Part shown: positions 51,971-63,905 of the stretch, piece after piece | How positions within the stretch are numbered: position 1 is the stretch's first letter | How the letters are laid out: each line of letters starts with the position of its first letter | Assembly (NCBI GenBank): GCA_029204225.1 | Contig: CM055103.1 | Coordinates: 52,989,538-53,053,537 of the forward strand | Source: Diphasiastrum complanatum | Lineage: Eukaryota; Streptophyta; Lycopodiopsida; Lycopodiales; Lycopodiaceae | Direction of reading: 5' to 3' | Length of the DNA stretch: 64,000 bases | Notes under the pieces: generated by a model | What the model was told of the DNA's origin: nothing | What the model saw: the letters and a program-made list of their open reading frames with translations, nothing else | Databases searched by the model: none | Program-made: the position numbers and the translations under genes

Positions 51971-54900
51971 CTGCATATGAAAAGCACATCAAACAGAAGA
52001 AGTTTTACTGTTCTGAAAGGTTGAAAATGATTCTTACCTATTCACAAAGCTATGATATGTTTTTCATCTCGTAAAGACATCACTTGAAATTTGTAACAGA
52101 ATACCGATCATGGTCTGATTTCAATACAAGGCAATTACGACGCTCAGTTAAGCACTTACCTTATTGGAACCTTATAGTTGGGATACCTATGCTGCAGGAA
52201 TTCTTCAAGCTCATGATAAGACAGATCAATAGCAGAGCATATATAGCGACCATTAGCTTCTTGTTTCTCATAGGCAAGGATGTGAGCAGAAGCTACATCA
52301 TCGATGTGTACATAACCCACATGGCAGAACATCCTTGCCACCAATGCATCACCTGACAATATGTTTGAGAATTCTGTGTATATCATTCTTTTTTTAGACA
52401 AACATAGAGTGGAATGATATACACAGACTTTTTTGAAATGCAACCTTTCAGAACTTTCAAAAAATTTCAGAATGACTTTCATTGAAGCTAACGTGTCCAT
52501 CATTCCAAGCTTTACAATCTGAAAGCAAACAACTAGAGTTTGATCAGCTTTTCTCAGGTTTTAGAATTGGCAATTAAAGAAGAAGTTTCCCGTCATACTA
52601 AAGAAAGAAAACTTCTCACTGTTTTGGAGCTTTATTTGGGTTGTTCGAGGTTCGAAAATGGTTCAGCACCCATGAAGCCTTTAGACGATTCCATTAAATA
52701 GCTTCTTTGAACAGCAGCTTCCACTCTCAAAGTTGTAGCAGGACAACTTACTGGACTTTGAGGGAAAGAAAAGAGCTTAAAATGTGAGAGAGGGTGTTCG
52801 GAGTTCCTGCTAAAATCAAGTTCAACAATCGGTTTCAAAGTCCAAGATATAAAGATAAACATGAGATACAAGGATGCAGAAAACTGTAGCAAAAATTTCT
52901 CTAGGAAGAGTACAGAATATGTGGAGCAGCTCAGGCAGTGACTGTTTAATGAAAGGTTTACAACGCAAAGGAAGAAAGCCAAAGATGATAAACTGAGAAG
53001 AGATGCAGACCCAAAAGTACCCACCCTTGAAGGGCAACAAAGATCGAGGGAAAACTCATGCCAGAAACCAGAAGCTAGTAGCAGATTGACTTACTGCAAA
53101 ATGTTAATTTGATGAAAAGAAAAAGCTGGAAGAGGAGGAGAGATAGGGGTGAGGAGTCGAATAAATAACAGAATATCACATAATCTGCAACCCTATCCAT
53201 CACCTTGGTTAATGACTCTCTCCAACTGGTCAAAAGATAACAAAAAAGAGTAGGTGATAGAGAACATCCCTGCTTCTCATAAACAGTGCTTGTCACCTGT
53301 TGAAAATTCCCCTCACTCATCTGAAAATAGCCCATAACTTGCTCATAAAGTGCCATGACTGCCAACACAATATCAATAGAGAAACCAAGATCGTTCGATA
53401 GGATGCTGAAGCTGAAGCTCAGCATTATCTTGAGAACTTGAAAGAGTCGATGGCCACGACTTCATTTCTCAAAATTGTTGATACCTAGAAACGATTTGAC
53501 CTAGAGATGGATGCAAGTAGCATTGCTATAGGTGCAATGTTGAGCCAAGAGGGTAGACCAGTAGCCTTTGAGACTAAAAAGTTGACACTAGATCAACAAT
53601 GATATTCCACACACAAGCAAGAGCTGTATGCGATCATACATGAGCTCAAGGTGTGGCAACATTATTTGTATGGCGCCAAATTTTATGTGTACATAGACCA
53701 TCATACTTTGAAGTATTTTTGCACTCAGCCAGATTTGAAGGGCCTCCAAGCTTGGTGGGTTGAGCTGATGCAAGAATCTTATTTGGAAATTTGCTTCCGA
53801 AGAGGGAAAGAAAATGTGGTTGTTGATGCACTATCATGGATATTGCATCAAATGAGCTTTAGTATAGTTGATAGTGATCTCATGGAAGAGACCAAGAGGA
53901 CTTAGAAAAAACCCACATCGTCAGCGTGAGTGGCTTGATGCACGCAACATAGTCAACCCAATGGAAGAGTTAGCTTCACCTGTCGCTTCATAGAGGCACA
54001 CACGTGTCAAACATATACCGTGAAAGAAGGTACCAAATGAAAAGGTACTTGTGCTAGACATGAAGGATCTTTGTCGTAAGAAACTTCATGGATAACATGA
54101 TAGTCCCTGCATAAGGCACCCCGATATTGATAAGACCAATGAGCTTGCATGAAGGCATTATTTCTGGCCATGACTGCAGCAGGACATAAGAAAGTACGTC
54201 CAGTGTTGCACAACTTGTCAAGTGATCAAGGCCAAGAGAGTAAGGGCTGTGGAGTTTTTAATCCAAATGCAACAAAGGTTAGAGATGCCACAAGCTAACC
54301 TGTCTAACGCAGTGACTAGGGAAGAAAGCTATACTCATGAGAAGGGTACCTATCGGGGATTTGAGATAGGAGATTGAGTTACAAGCCAAGATTCACTAGC
54401 TATGCTAGAAAGCAGGACTTAAGCTAGAAAGCAGGAAGAGAGAATGCTTAAGGAGGCTAAAGAGGAGCAATCATCATAAACTGAATAAAGGAATACAATG
54501 CTGCCCTACATATACCCTCTGCCTGAATCAAATAGAGGATTCAGAAAAAGGGAGGGAAAAAGGATTTGGAGGGAAAATAGTGCACCCTCCCAATAGGAGG
54601 ACCCCCACTCCAAATCAACGTGACCAAGTCCTAAAAATATGACCAAATAGGGCCCAAGGCCTGCTTATGCATGAATAAAAAAGGGCCTGCTTATGCATGA
54701 ATAAAAGAATGGACGCGGCGAATGTAATGAGCCAAGTTCATAACTCTCCCCTGCAGAAAAACAAAGCCCTCCACCAGCTAACAAGCATATTGACTATCTA
54801 GAACAATAAGGTAAACATGCTAGATACTGAAAAATCATGAACTAATGGAAATACTGATGGAGAGGACATAAGTCGTCACAACAGATACCCCAAAAGTATC

Positions 54901-56955
54901 GTAACTGTGTAAATCAAGTACTAAGCAAATACTACAAGCAAAACATAAAAGAATAGTCATAGCTAGCCGAATCATGAAGTAGAGGGAACATCTACAATGA
55001 CATCTATAGTAGAGGAGAGAACTAAAGCCATGAGGGCTCGAGCCTGCTCTGCCAATAATGGTGTATGATAAAAGACATCAATAGGCTCCCAAGTGGCCTC
55101 CTCAAGAGGACGACCATCCCACTGTACTAAAAATTGAACCTGCTTGCGACGTTGACTATACTGAAGGAGAACCTGATGGATGGCAGCTGGCAAAAAAGGG
55201 AACAGCTCTGGCTCAGTAGGAAATGTGAGATCGCGAGGAGCATCATCCTCAATGGCAGCTCGTAAAAGGCTAACATGAAAGATATCACAGGCTCGTGTAG
55301 AATCAGGCAACTGTAACCGGTGCGTAACAGGGCTGAGGCGATCCAAGATACAGTAACGCCCATAATAGCGTGGTGCAAGCTTCTCAGTAGAAGCGTGACC
55401 CTGCACAAAGTGATGACGTGCAAAGCGTAATCGGAGGTAAACCATATCACCAACCTGAAACTCAACATGACGGCGATGACGATCAACAGAAGTCTAATAG
55501 CGCTGCTGAACCTGCTGTAAGTGAGTAGTAGCCCTAGCAATAAGCTCGCAAGCACCGGATAAAAAAGAAGCAATGGTAACTGGTGTATCATCAGGAGGAA
55601 CAGGCACCCCTGGCAAAAGTGGAGCATACCCATGAGCCAATAAGAAAGGTGAAACTCCAGTGCTGGTACTAACAGAGCTATTATAGCTATACTCTGCCAA
55701 ACATAAATGCCGATCCCAATCCTTCCCGGAAGGAGAAACAAAATGTCGAAGGTAATCCTCAAGGATCCGATTAAGGACCTCAGTCCGCCCATCAGCAGTA
55801 GAATGCTATGCAGTGCCCATCAGAAGCTGTACATCCAAAATACGCATAAGCTCTATCCAGAATGTAGATGTAAACTTACTGTCCCGATCAGATAGGATAG
55901 TACGTGGCATACCATGCAGGCGAAAAATCTCTGATAGAAAAAGACGTGCGCACTGGAAAGAGGAGGGTGTGAGGCCGCAAATATGAACAGGAATAGGGGG
56001 CTGGAAAAGAGCAGTATGTGAGCAGAAAGACAAGAAGTAGGTGCAAAAAGGAAGTGCAAAAGGGCGCAAGCAATACCTGGGTGGGTGCTGATCCGTTGTC
56101 CACTCAGTAGTGCCAACAAAGAGGTAACAGCTAAAGATAATAGGGCACTGGGCAGCAACTACCAAGATCCACAATATGCTGAAGAATAGGCTGAAAAAGG
56201 CTTGTGACCGGAGTGAAAAACTATCCCAAGATGGAACCGGTGCGCCACAAGTAGTGACCTAGTGTGACTACCTCACAAGCTGTCAAAGACACGATGAATT
56301 GTGACCGTCGGGATCCAAGCTGTCAATGGCGAGATGCTAGCCGGGTGACCAAGTGGGTCACAGGTCTTTGGCGGGGCATGGGAGTGGTACCCTATGAGTC
56401 CCTCAGTATGTTGGATGCCATGTGCCAGTTGATAGGTAGCAGGACTCATAGAGAGGGTGCCTATGATTGGGAGGTTCGTTCTTCACACCAACCTTATGAG
56501 TTTCACGAGCTTGGAGAGACATGTTTGTGGGATACTCTAGAAGGGGATATCAGAACAATGTCATCTACATTAAGTAGGATGGAGAATAGTATGTCCCCCA
56601 ATCTACTACATTTGTCTCCATCTTAGGAATTAAGGATTTCAACTCATCAATATATGGACCAAAGAGAGTAGGAGAGAGACAACATCTTTGCTTCACCCCA
56701 ATGTTGTAGAAATTGTCTTACATATGCCAAATCCCGATTTAAAACATTCAAGAACTAGCTCATACAATGCCATAACTGTGAGTGCTATGTTTGATGAAAA
56801 ATGGAGATCTCTCACTCTTTGAATGAGAACGTATCTCGAAACCGAATCAAAGGCATGCCCAAAGTCAACAAAGCAACAATACTCTCTTTCTTGTTTCTAG
56901 CCTCCTCTATGATAGTTCTAAGAGTAAAGATATTGTTCGATGTGGAGTATTGTGG

Positions 56956-57004
<49 letters not shown>

Positions 57005-60000
57005 TGTCTTTGGGTATTTGAAGGTACATAACACCAATTCCAAAAGTGTAAATTTCAAGTATGTTTCATAACATGCAGCATAGATGCCTCCATAAGAGGA
57101 ATTCAACTAAATTGAGAAATGAATGTAGCAGTAATACCAGGATTAAGAATAAAATAGTGTGGCTAGTTGTCAACAATGTCTCATCGCTAAACTCTATTGA
57201 CTAGTTTGGATTGTCCAACAATAACTTGGGATATCAATCTTAAAGAAGCTATAATGTAAGTTGAGAGAGAGAGAGAGAGAGAGAGATTATCTACGCCATG
57301 AAAAGACTTCAAGAAGGGGAATATACCTTTAAAAATTACCAACATGTTCTTTGCACTTGTAACTATGTCGGAAGAGAGAATTGGTCCCAAGATAACACTT
57401 GGACAGATACTTGTGAAAACATATTGCTTATCCTCCGAGAACTTCAAAGCTTCTTGTTCTGCCAATGTCTTTGACAACACATACCATTGCTGTCCAAGAG
57501 TCCATTCCATTGAAAGTCAATCCATGAAACATTGGTAGCATGGACTGTGCCAACAAACTACAAACATTCATCCTATAAGATGTTGTAGTTGGAAAGCTTT
57601 ACACTTAATTTTTGTATTTGTAAGAACATTTCACTCTTCTTCAAACAAGAAAACATGAAAATACAAACATGCATTGGCAATGTCTTTTCTCAAATGTGGG
57701 ACATTAGGGATGTAACTTTTCATAACTTCTTTCACAAAATCTAGGCAACATTCATATTGGCATGAGAACATTATAATGAAGCAAAAGTTTCAAAAAATCA
57801 ATTTTGGGAGAATCACAATATGCCACATCCGAAAAATTATTTGCAGGTACATCACACATATATGGTCAACAACACATACAATCCAAAAAATGCATGTAAT
57901 CAAACACTTGTGGACCTCTATATGTTTTGGATTTTAGCCCTTACCAATCAAATTTTAAGAGTTTAGAATGATCTCTATTAGTAGTTCGGGAAAGGGAACA
58001 AATCTAAGCAGAACAATTGCATCCTACATCTTTGTTCCATTCCTAGAAATCATATGACAATGCACATGCATAGATGCAAAACCTATAGGGCTCAAACCAG
58101 CATTAAATTTAAGAAATGCATGAACGTACATAAGTTAGAGCACTTATAGCCACAGGAACTCCTTTGGAAATATATTTCAAAATTTATTACTTTAAGTCTA
58201 AATCGTGTGTTGTCTGCTCAGGAGAGGGTTATGCTAATCTTGTTCAAAGTTTTGCTATTCGAAGAACTTTGCCATCAAGCTTGATACTTGTGTTATGTCT
58301 AATCAAAGGGCATTGATGACAAAGGTGGCAACATCAAGTGCAAAGTCTCATTCTTTTCTCATGTGCTCTTTACTAGTTTCGATGGTACTAGTAAGCTTGT
58401 TCTCTTCAAGTGTGCATTTTGCAAATGGTGGTGATTCTTTTGGTGAACGAATGAAAGTATTTTTTACAGCAAATAATGTAGATCAAGTGATTCTATGTTG
58501 GATAGAATTGAGGTGCTTGATAGGCAAGCTAGTCGAGAAGAGAAGTCTTCTACCTTTTATGATTTGTTCATTAAGGGGGAGCCTTGCATGAGTAATCTTG
58601 ATTGTGTGCTTATTGAGGATTGAAAAGGACTCAAAGGGGTAGTAAGGATCAGGTTTGACATTCACCTGTTCTACTTCATTTTGGAGGAGGATCATAGCAT
58701 CTATCTCATTTTTTATGCTGGTGACATGGATTTCACTATGGCCAGTGAAGGGGTTTTTGGTGTAATCTTTTGTGATATCAATTATCAGTAAGTTGAGAGA
58801 AAGTAATCCAAAGTTCCATAGAGATGGGTGCAAGTTGACAGAAGGAAGGCTCCAAAGTTTATAAGCAGTTTTTGCAGATTTAAACTCAATGATACGACTA
58901 GGTACCAAAGGTACTTGGCAACTATTGGCTTGACAAAACTCAAAGGCAGATTGATTTCCCACTTCACAGATTTCTTGTGAGAAAGACTCTAATTGGGAAA
59001 CACTGTCTTCATCAAGGTCTTCAGTAAAGATCAAAGGGTGAGGTGAAGTAGGAGCAATAGTAAGGACAGGGGTATCAGCAGAAGAGTCAGCAAGCAGGGT
59101 TTAAGGTGCTGATTTTACAAAGGTTTGGATCTGTAAAATGCATTTTGATCAAACATTATGATGTACTTTTGGAAGCGCATATGGTTGGTCTTCGTTTGCT
59201 TTATCAAAACCAAGTGAAATTTGGCAATTTGAAGCTAGGAAAAGGTATCAAGATGGAACTCAAGGGTCAAAGCAATGAGGATCTGTTTTTGTAGATGTTT
59301 GAAGACTTATGTAAAGGCAAAGGATCATCAAGGAAGTGTTTTTATATCCTACTTTACTCAATCTATATCGTGTTTGAGTAACCATAGCTTAAGTTAGAGT
59401 TACTAGAGGGAAGTAAATCACATCCAGGTAAAAACGTAAGCCAGTTCAAAAAAATGCTAGTTGTAGCCTTGGTTTCAAGAAAAGGAAATCACACAATGTG
59501 GACCTAAGTGCTCAGTGCATACTAGATGGAAGATGGTGACGATTGAGAAAAAGACTACGTCAGACGCTATATGAGAGAGTCACTACAAATTATAGTAGTT
59601 ATGCTCACATTTTGTCATCGAAGAGGAGTGAATCCCTCCCCATGCATCAAATCATGCAAAAGAGAATGTAAGTTGGACTTGTGGACCCATAAGCATGAGG
59701 CCATAGAGAAATGGTCCTTGCAATTTCTAATATTCAAGAATGGCTATAAACCTGAAGAAGCCATAATGGCCAAGATCTGCCAGTCACCCTCCTCATCCTC
59801 TGTTGATGAAGGGATTCATATTGGCCATCAAAAGTATTGCTTCTTGATCTACAAGACATGTTGTTTCCTCCTACTCACACTAGCTAAACCAGTCAAATTA
59901 GACTAGAAGAGGCCATTTAGGAACATGCACCCAGATAAGTATTAGATACATGTTCAGTTTGTTTGTATATATATGTTTGTGTGTGTGCACGCATGAGCGC

Positions 60001-63000
60001 ATGTGCATGTGTGCACCTTGATATGGTTGTGTCTGTATGTAACTGCAAGGTTTGACATGCACCCACATAAGTATTAGATACATGTTGAGTTTGTTTTTAG
60101 ATATATCTGTGTGTGTAGGTGCACGTGCATGAGCGTGTGTGCACGTGTGCACATTGATATGGTTGTGTCTGTATGTAACTACAAGGTTTTTTTCTATGCA
60201 TGTGTCTCCTTACAATATGCTACAGAAAGGTTCAGACTTTCACTGCCTTTTGTTCCTATATGAGTTATAAGTGTATAGGTTCTTTTAGTAAAATTAAATA
60301 GACCACGTGAAGCGGCTTAATTATATGTTAAAGAGGCCAAACATTCCGGAAGGTCTACTCATGATGTTAAAGTTGCTGCTATACAAAGTTTACATCGATT
60401 TATTGCTCTGATTGAAGTAATTTAGATGAAGCTGAAAGAGATCAGATAGTTGTGCACCTGTAAGGCTTCGTGCTTGTGTACCCTCGAAATCACACAGAAC
60501 TTGTGCAAGGCAAGAAATTTCTCGGCCCCTCCAAACTTGGGTACATAGACCAAAAGTTAAAAAATGCTCCTTGGGTCCTCAAAACCATATACATTGCCCC
60601 AACTTCATTAAATATGGCATTAACCCCATGAAGTCACGCAATCCAAGCCTAGAGAAAGCTCTGTACTCATCGTACTATCTCTGGAGAAGATTCCACCCAC
60701 GGAGAAAATAAACTCTGATGACCCCTAACAGTCGTCCAGGGTGTACCTTCTGGTACCTCGACTTCGCAGTCAGAGCATCAATAGAGGAATCTCCATTAAA
60801 GGACAAATAGTGACTTCTAACACTCTCCCTTAATGACAGTAGGTCCCCGAGATCCTTCATCTCAAACTCTGCACTTAGCGACTTTTTCTCACTTTCAATG
60901 AGTTTGTCACAACTACCTGTAAAGAATAAGTCATCCAAAAAATAGATTCCCAAGCAACAAGAGATCTGTGCTCAACTGCTAGTTATAATCTCTCAATCCA
61001 TAAAGAATATAATACTTTCTCGAAGCATAGGAAAGAAACTGCAGTACTCCAAAAGAAAACACCATCCAAAAAGATTGTCTTCCGATTGTCGTGCCCAGGG
61101 TACTTGCTTAGACCAAATAGGATCCCGTTCTTCCTCTTTAACAGAACCTTTACCTAACTCCAGGTAGTCCGTCTCAAATTACAACGGCATCCACTCAAAT
61201 AGAGCTTAATAGATGCTCAAATTTTTTAATAGATGAGTTCAACCTCAGCTTCAGACATCAAACACGGTGGTCAAGTCAAGTGAGGCTTCAAACCCCTACT
61301 CCTTTAGTTCCTCCCTTCAAGCAACAATAGCAGCAGTAGAATCAGCACCCATCAACAACTTCAGTGAACCGCCTGGTAGGCTTATCAATGCCACTACAAA
61401 AATTGAAGGTAAGAGAACAATGTAGATGGATCTACTCTGATGATAGAAATAAATCTGAGTTGCACCTCCACAGGAAGATCAACTTATGGTTCTAAACGAA
61501 TAGCCTCTCCCTGATCTTATTATCAATCAGATCATCACAGATGCGCGGCCAACATCCTCCTAAGGTAGTAAGATGATAAAGGCCTCATCAATACATGATT
61601 GTTGCAGTTTACTCTTCTGGAGTTAAGTATATAGCGACATTGCCAGGGCTTTGTGGTCATCCTAGAGACAAACCATGTCTTGCATTCTTTAGGATTCAAG
61701 AGAGATGTGCCATTACAAATGAATTAGACTTTTAAGTGCGTTTTCATCAGGCCTAATTGCAACAATTTTGACATGAGGATTAATGTCACCTTGTGACTTA
61801 TGAGAGCATGTTCAAGAATTAAGTTGGTATAGATGATTGCTTAGTCGAATCCTGCCAGTCTTGATAACATGATTTCGACTCCCTCAATAACTGTTTTAAT
61901 GTAAGTTCTGAAATCCTTCATGCATCTGATTTAGTCTTCAGCATAAAAACAGGACTACTATTGAGATTAGTAGATCCCCACAAATCTATGGCCAGTAGAC
62001 TTCATGGAGAGCTACTTGAGATCGAACTCCGGATATGAAATTCATCAAAGTGTTTTTGCTTATCTTGTAATAACATAGCTGAACCGATACATGCACCAAC
62101 AAAAAATAGGTTGAGTTGAGGCTCATAATGCAACTTTGGCTGACTGTTGGCTTTTGGATATTCCACATTGGAAACCATTGGCCTTTGAATTTCTCTATCT
62201 CTACTAGTATAAATAGGTGTCCTCTTTCTGCTAAAGAGAGGAGGAACATAAACCCCTTTCTTTACACCCCTAAGACTCTTATACTAAACCCAAAATCAAC
62301 CCTCTTATTCCTTATCCTACATGATTACAGGAAAAATGGTCTGTAGGCTTTGGGACAATAAGATCCAGTATTATACACATTCGCCACTAGGACACATTCC
62401 TAGACTGAGTGGATAGTTTCACCACATTTTCCTACAAACAAACACTGAGCTATCAAAATTTATGGCATTCGTGAACACTACAGTCTATAAACAGATCATT
62501 CTCTGCCAGCATAAACAGTCAGCTAAAAAGGAGGAATTAGAGCATATCTGACAAAGAAATTGACCAGAACAGGTAATGACCTTATTTTGAGTGGATAGTT
62601 CAATCGAACTCCAATTTGACTCATCCAAAACTTGATTGCTCAATTCAGGTTCAGGAAACATCACAGTGCCGGCTGAAGAGGTCATGATAACTCGCTTGAC
62701 TGTAGGATGATTTGCACATGCTTTCAAAACATTAAGAGTCCCAGTTACTGCAGGCTCAATGATTTGTGCCTGTGATAAGGAAATTGTCAAATGTCTAGGT
62801 TCTAATGCACAAGGTCCTGTCGCAAATTAATCCTTAAGCACTAACATTCAGATTTGAAATAGGGAAAAGTCCAAAGTTGCTACGTGATACTCTATGGATG
62901 TAGGTGCCATACAGAGTTGGCATGAAATGTGACCTTAAGATATTGCAATCAGAAAGCATTTGGAAGAATGTACCTGAGGGTCATCTGCTTCAAAGAATAC

Positions 63001-63143
63001 AGGGCTAGCTGTATGAAAAACGCCCTTACATCCATCAACTGCAGCATCAATACTTCTTTCATCAAGAAGCTCTGCCAAGACTAGCTGAAGCCTTTCCCTT
63101 GCACCCGAAAGTCTAAGTAAATGAGCAGTCTTTGCAGGGTTTT
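51835..63143 (-). CDS. Cinnamoyl-CoA reductase / dihydroflavonol reductase-like protein, last five exons
   Basis: Exons on the minus strand: 62974-63143, 62581-62769, 57327-57489, 52160-52352 and 51835-51970. All junctions are GT-AG and phases agree, giving 851 nt to the TAG stop. The product belongs to the extended short-chain dehydrogenases. Visible features are ASERLQL-type spacing in [28 protein letters not shown], the catalytic Ser block VIMTSSAG, and the catalytic Tyr/Lys in [10 protein letters not shown]. Later blocks are [10 protein letters not shown], the [11 protein letters not shown] block and GRYICSA. The true CCR signature NWYCYGK is absent, so it is a CCR-like or aldehyde/tetraketide pyrone reductase-type enzyme; the substrate is unknown. 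The Rossmann exon with the glycine-rich NADP site was not found and is likely beyond 64000. Introns of 5 kb are filled with retroelements. Confidence 0.88.
52160..52352 (-). CDS. Reductase exon with VHIDDVA motif
   Basis: Encodes [20 protein letters not shown] and a following [18 protein letters not shown] block typical of the family. It ends KVPI with donor AAG|GTAAGT. Confidence 0.88.
53075..53425 (-). pseudogene. LINE reverse transcriptase fragment
   Basis: [17 protein letters not shown] and [11 protein letters not shown] match the palm region of plant LINE RTs (GVKQGCPLSPTLF). It lies in a reductase intron. Confidence 0.7.
53438..54250 (+). pseudogene. Gypsy RNase H and integrase zinc-finger fragment
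   Basis: [20 protein letters not shown], then [20 protein letters not shown] and IDHHTLKYF (53500-53730), the RNase H domain. At 54080-54240 comes an H2C2 segment ([26 protein letters not shown]) with stops. It is oriented opposite to the reductase. Confidence 0.82.
54390..56200 (-). mobile_element. Gypsy chromovirus 3' part with LTR-like end
   Basis: The integrase C-terminal half and chromodomain (56174-54972) are followed leftward by LTR-like sequence (54960-54390) related to 49620-50070. The copy at 48240-50070 has the opposite orientation, so the two form a large inverted pair around 52 kb. Confidence 0.75.
54972..56174 (-). pseudogene. Gypsy integrase C-terminal half with chromodomain
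   Basis: One frame runs from 56174 to 54972 with two TAG stops (about 55806 and 55494). Motifs are [17 protein letters not shown] (second catalytic Asp), [13 protein letters not shown] (Glu), [39 protein letters not shown], and the chromodomain [19 protein letters not shown] near 55145-55080. The first catalytic Asp lies in the missing N-terminal half. Confidence 0.85.
56200..56560 (+). other. Unrecognised open frame
   Basis: A plus-strand open stretch 56264-56626 (starts [12 protein letters not shown]) without a domain I recognise. Its end overlaps LINE sequence of the other strand. It is probably chance or a scrap of a retroelement. Confidence 0.25.
56575..56940 (-). pseudogene. LINE reverse transcriptase fragment
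   Basis: Leftward: [19 protein letters not shown] near 56920, then [20 protein letters not shown] near 56680-56620. It has frame breaks between. It is the same family and strand as 53075-53425. Confidence 0.72.
56959..57002. repeat. (GA)n microsatellite
   Basis: About 44 bp of GA. Confidence 0.95.
57263..57287. repeat. (GA)n microsatellite
   Basis: About 25 bp of GA, 40 bp from the donor of the reductase exon ending at 57327. Confidence 0.9.
57327..57489 (-). CDS. Reductase exon with catalytic YxxxK
   Basis: Begins [15 protein letters not shown], with the catalytic Tyr and Lys, and ends LVIFK plus one base of a Gly codon. Acceptor is TTGGACAG and donor AAAG|GTATAT. Confidence 0.88.
57490..58480. 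other. Reductase intron, unassigned
   Basis: AT-rich. No domain recognised. Confidence 0.4.
58483..59034 (-). other. 183-codon open frame of unknown nature
   Basis: One uninterrupted frame starting [17 protein letters not shown]. It is acidic at the start and otherwise mixed; no motif, signal peptide or membrane segment stands out. A plus-strand reading of the same DNA ([15 protein letters not shown]) also has pieces that look protein-like, so the coding strand is uncertain. It lies in a reductase intron. Confidence 0.3.
59035..59922. other. Reductase intron, unassigned
   Basis: No gene recognised. An open stretch at 59571-59906 (+) has no recognisable domain. Confidence 0.35.
59923..60187. 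repeat. 132-bp tandem duplication rich in alternating purine-pyrimidine
   Basis: Unit 1 starts at 59923 and unit 2 at 60055 (ACATGCACCCA). Both contain GTGTGTG/GCACGTGCATGAGCG stretches and end CTGTATGTAACTNCAAGGTTT. Confidence 0.9.
60640..61300 (-). pseudogene. Copia RT fragment
   Basis: [20 protein letters not shown] and [14 protein letters not shown] (60950-60820) correspond to the YVDD and MTDLG blocks of copia RT. Earlier RT sequence is only faintly readable up to about 61300. Confidence 0.7.
61301..62580. other. Reductase intron, unassigned
   Basis: No gene recognised; possibly more decayed copia sequence. Confidence 0.35.
62581..62769 (-). CDS. Reductase exon with catalytic Ser
   Basis: Encodes [16 protein letters not shown] and [15 protein letters not shown], 63 codons, phase 0 at both ends. 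Acceptor TATCACAG, donor AATAAG|GTCATT. Confidence 0.9.
62974..63143 (-). CDS. Reductase exon (second exon of the gene by family comparison)
   Basis: Encodes [18 protein letters not shown] and [19 protein letters not shown]. Its first two bases complete a codon begun in the missing upstream exon. Acceptor is TGTATGCAG. Confidence 0.9.
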
Positions 63144-63250
63144 CTGCATACAATCAGCATATCACAAAATACTGTATGAATCGGTCAGCATGATTTCGAA
63201 ACGTGTCAATGTGGTTCCTTATGATTTCATTTCAATTGGTTTTGATTTCA

Positions 63251-63254
<4 letters not shown>

Positions 63255-63282
<28 letters not shown>
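63255..63282. repeat. (GA)n microsatellite
   Basis: About 28 bp of GA. Confidence 0.92.
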
Positions 63283-63286
<4 letters not shown>

Positions 63287-63399
63287 TTCATTAACGTCTT
63301 TTGGGCACCCGTGGGTGAATAAGACCAAAAAGAAAATATGTACAAGCAACAGTGGGAGCATCATTCATAGGAGGACGTGGCCATAAAATGCTATAAACT

Positions 63400-63891
63400 A
63401 GCTACGAATGAAAGTAGAACAAAGCATAAGTGAAATAAGCCCACAACCCGGGACAGGTATAACAGAAGAACTATAGAAAAAGTACCAATGTTCTTGCCCG
63501 CTTGGCACAGTCCTCTTGCATGGTGTGGATGTGTTACGAGCTCGTAACCAGTGCCGAACCCTAGAGAACACAGATAGGTCAGATACCACAGTCAGGGTCG
63601 TGTCCAGCGTACATGACCAACAGGGCAAGACAATGTGAGTAGTGTGCCCCAGCACGGTCCATAGCCATGGCGGGCCTAACACAGCCTAGGGACCCTGTCA
63701 GCAGGATAGGGCCCCCAGTTGGGTCCCGACGTGCAGTCGGCCACGTCTCAGTGCCACGTGGCCGACACTTGGCAGTAGCATGCTACCAGTCCTCACACTG
63801 GGCTAGGAGGGGCTTACTCTATATCAGGGGGTAGGCAAGGTTGGGTGGATCAGTTAGTGTTTGCCCTACTGTGGTGTTAGGACTTATTACA
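63400..63891 (+). repeat. LTR at the right edge (left end approximate)
   Basis: It ends GGACTTATTACA one base before TGGTATCAGAGCC (63893-63905). It is more GC-rich than its surroundings. A TATA-like CTCTATATCAGG is near 63815. It contains a perfect 16-bp palindrome (63533-63548) and an 11-bp inverted repeat around CACGT (63736-63766). The left boundary was not established. Confidence 0.6.
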
Positions 63892-63892
63892 C

Positions 63893-63905
63893 TGGTATCA
63901 GAGCC
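63893..63905 (+). promoter_or_regulatory. Primer-binding site of the right-edge LTR element
   Basis: Perfect TGGTATCAGAGCC, so an LTR retrotransposon continues to the right of the window. Confidence 0.85.
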
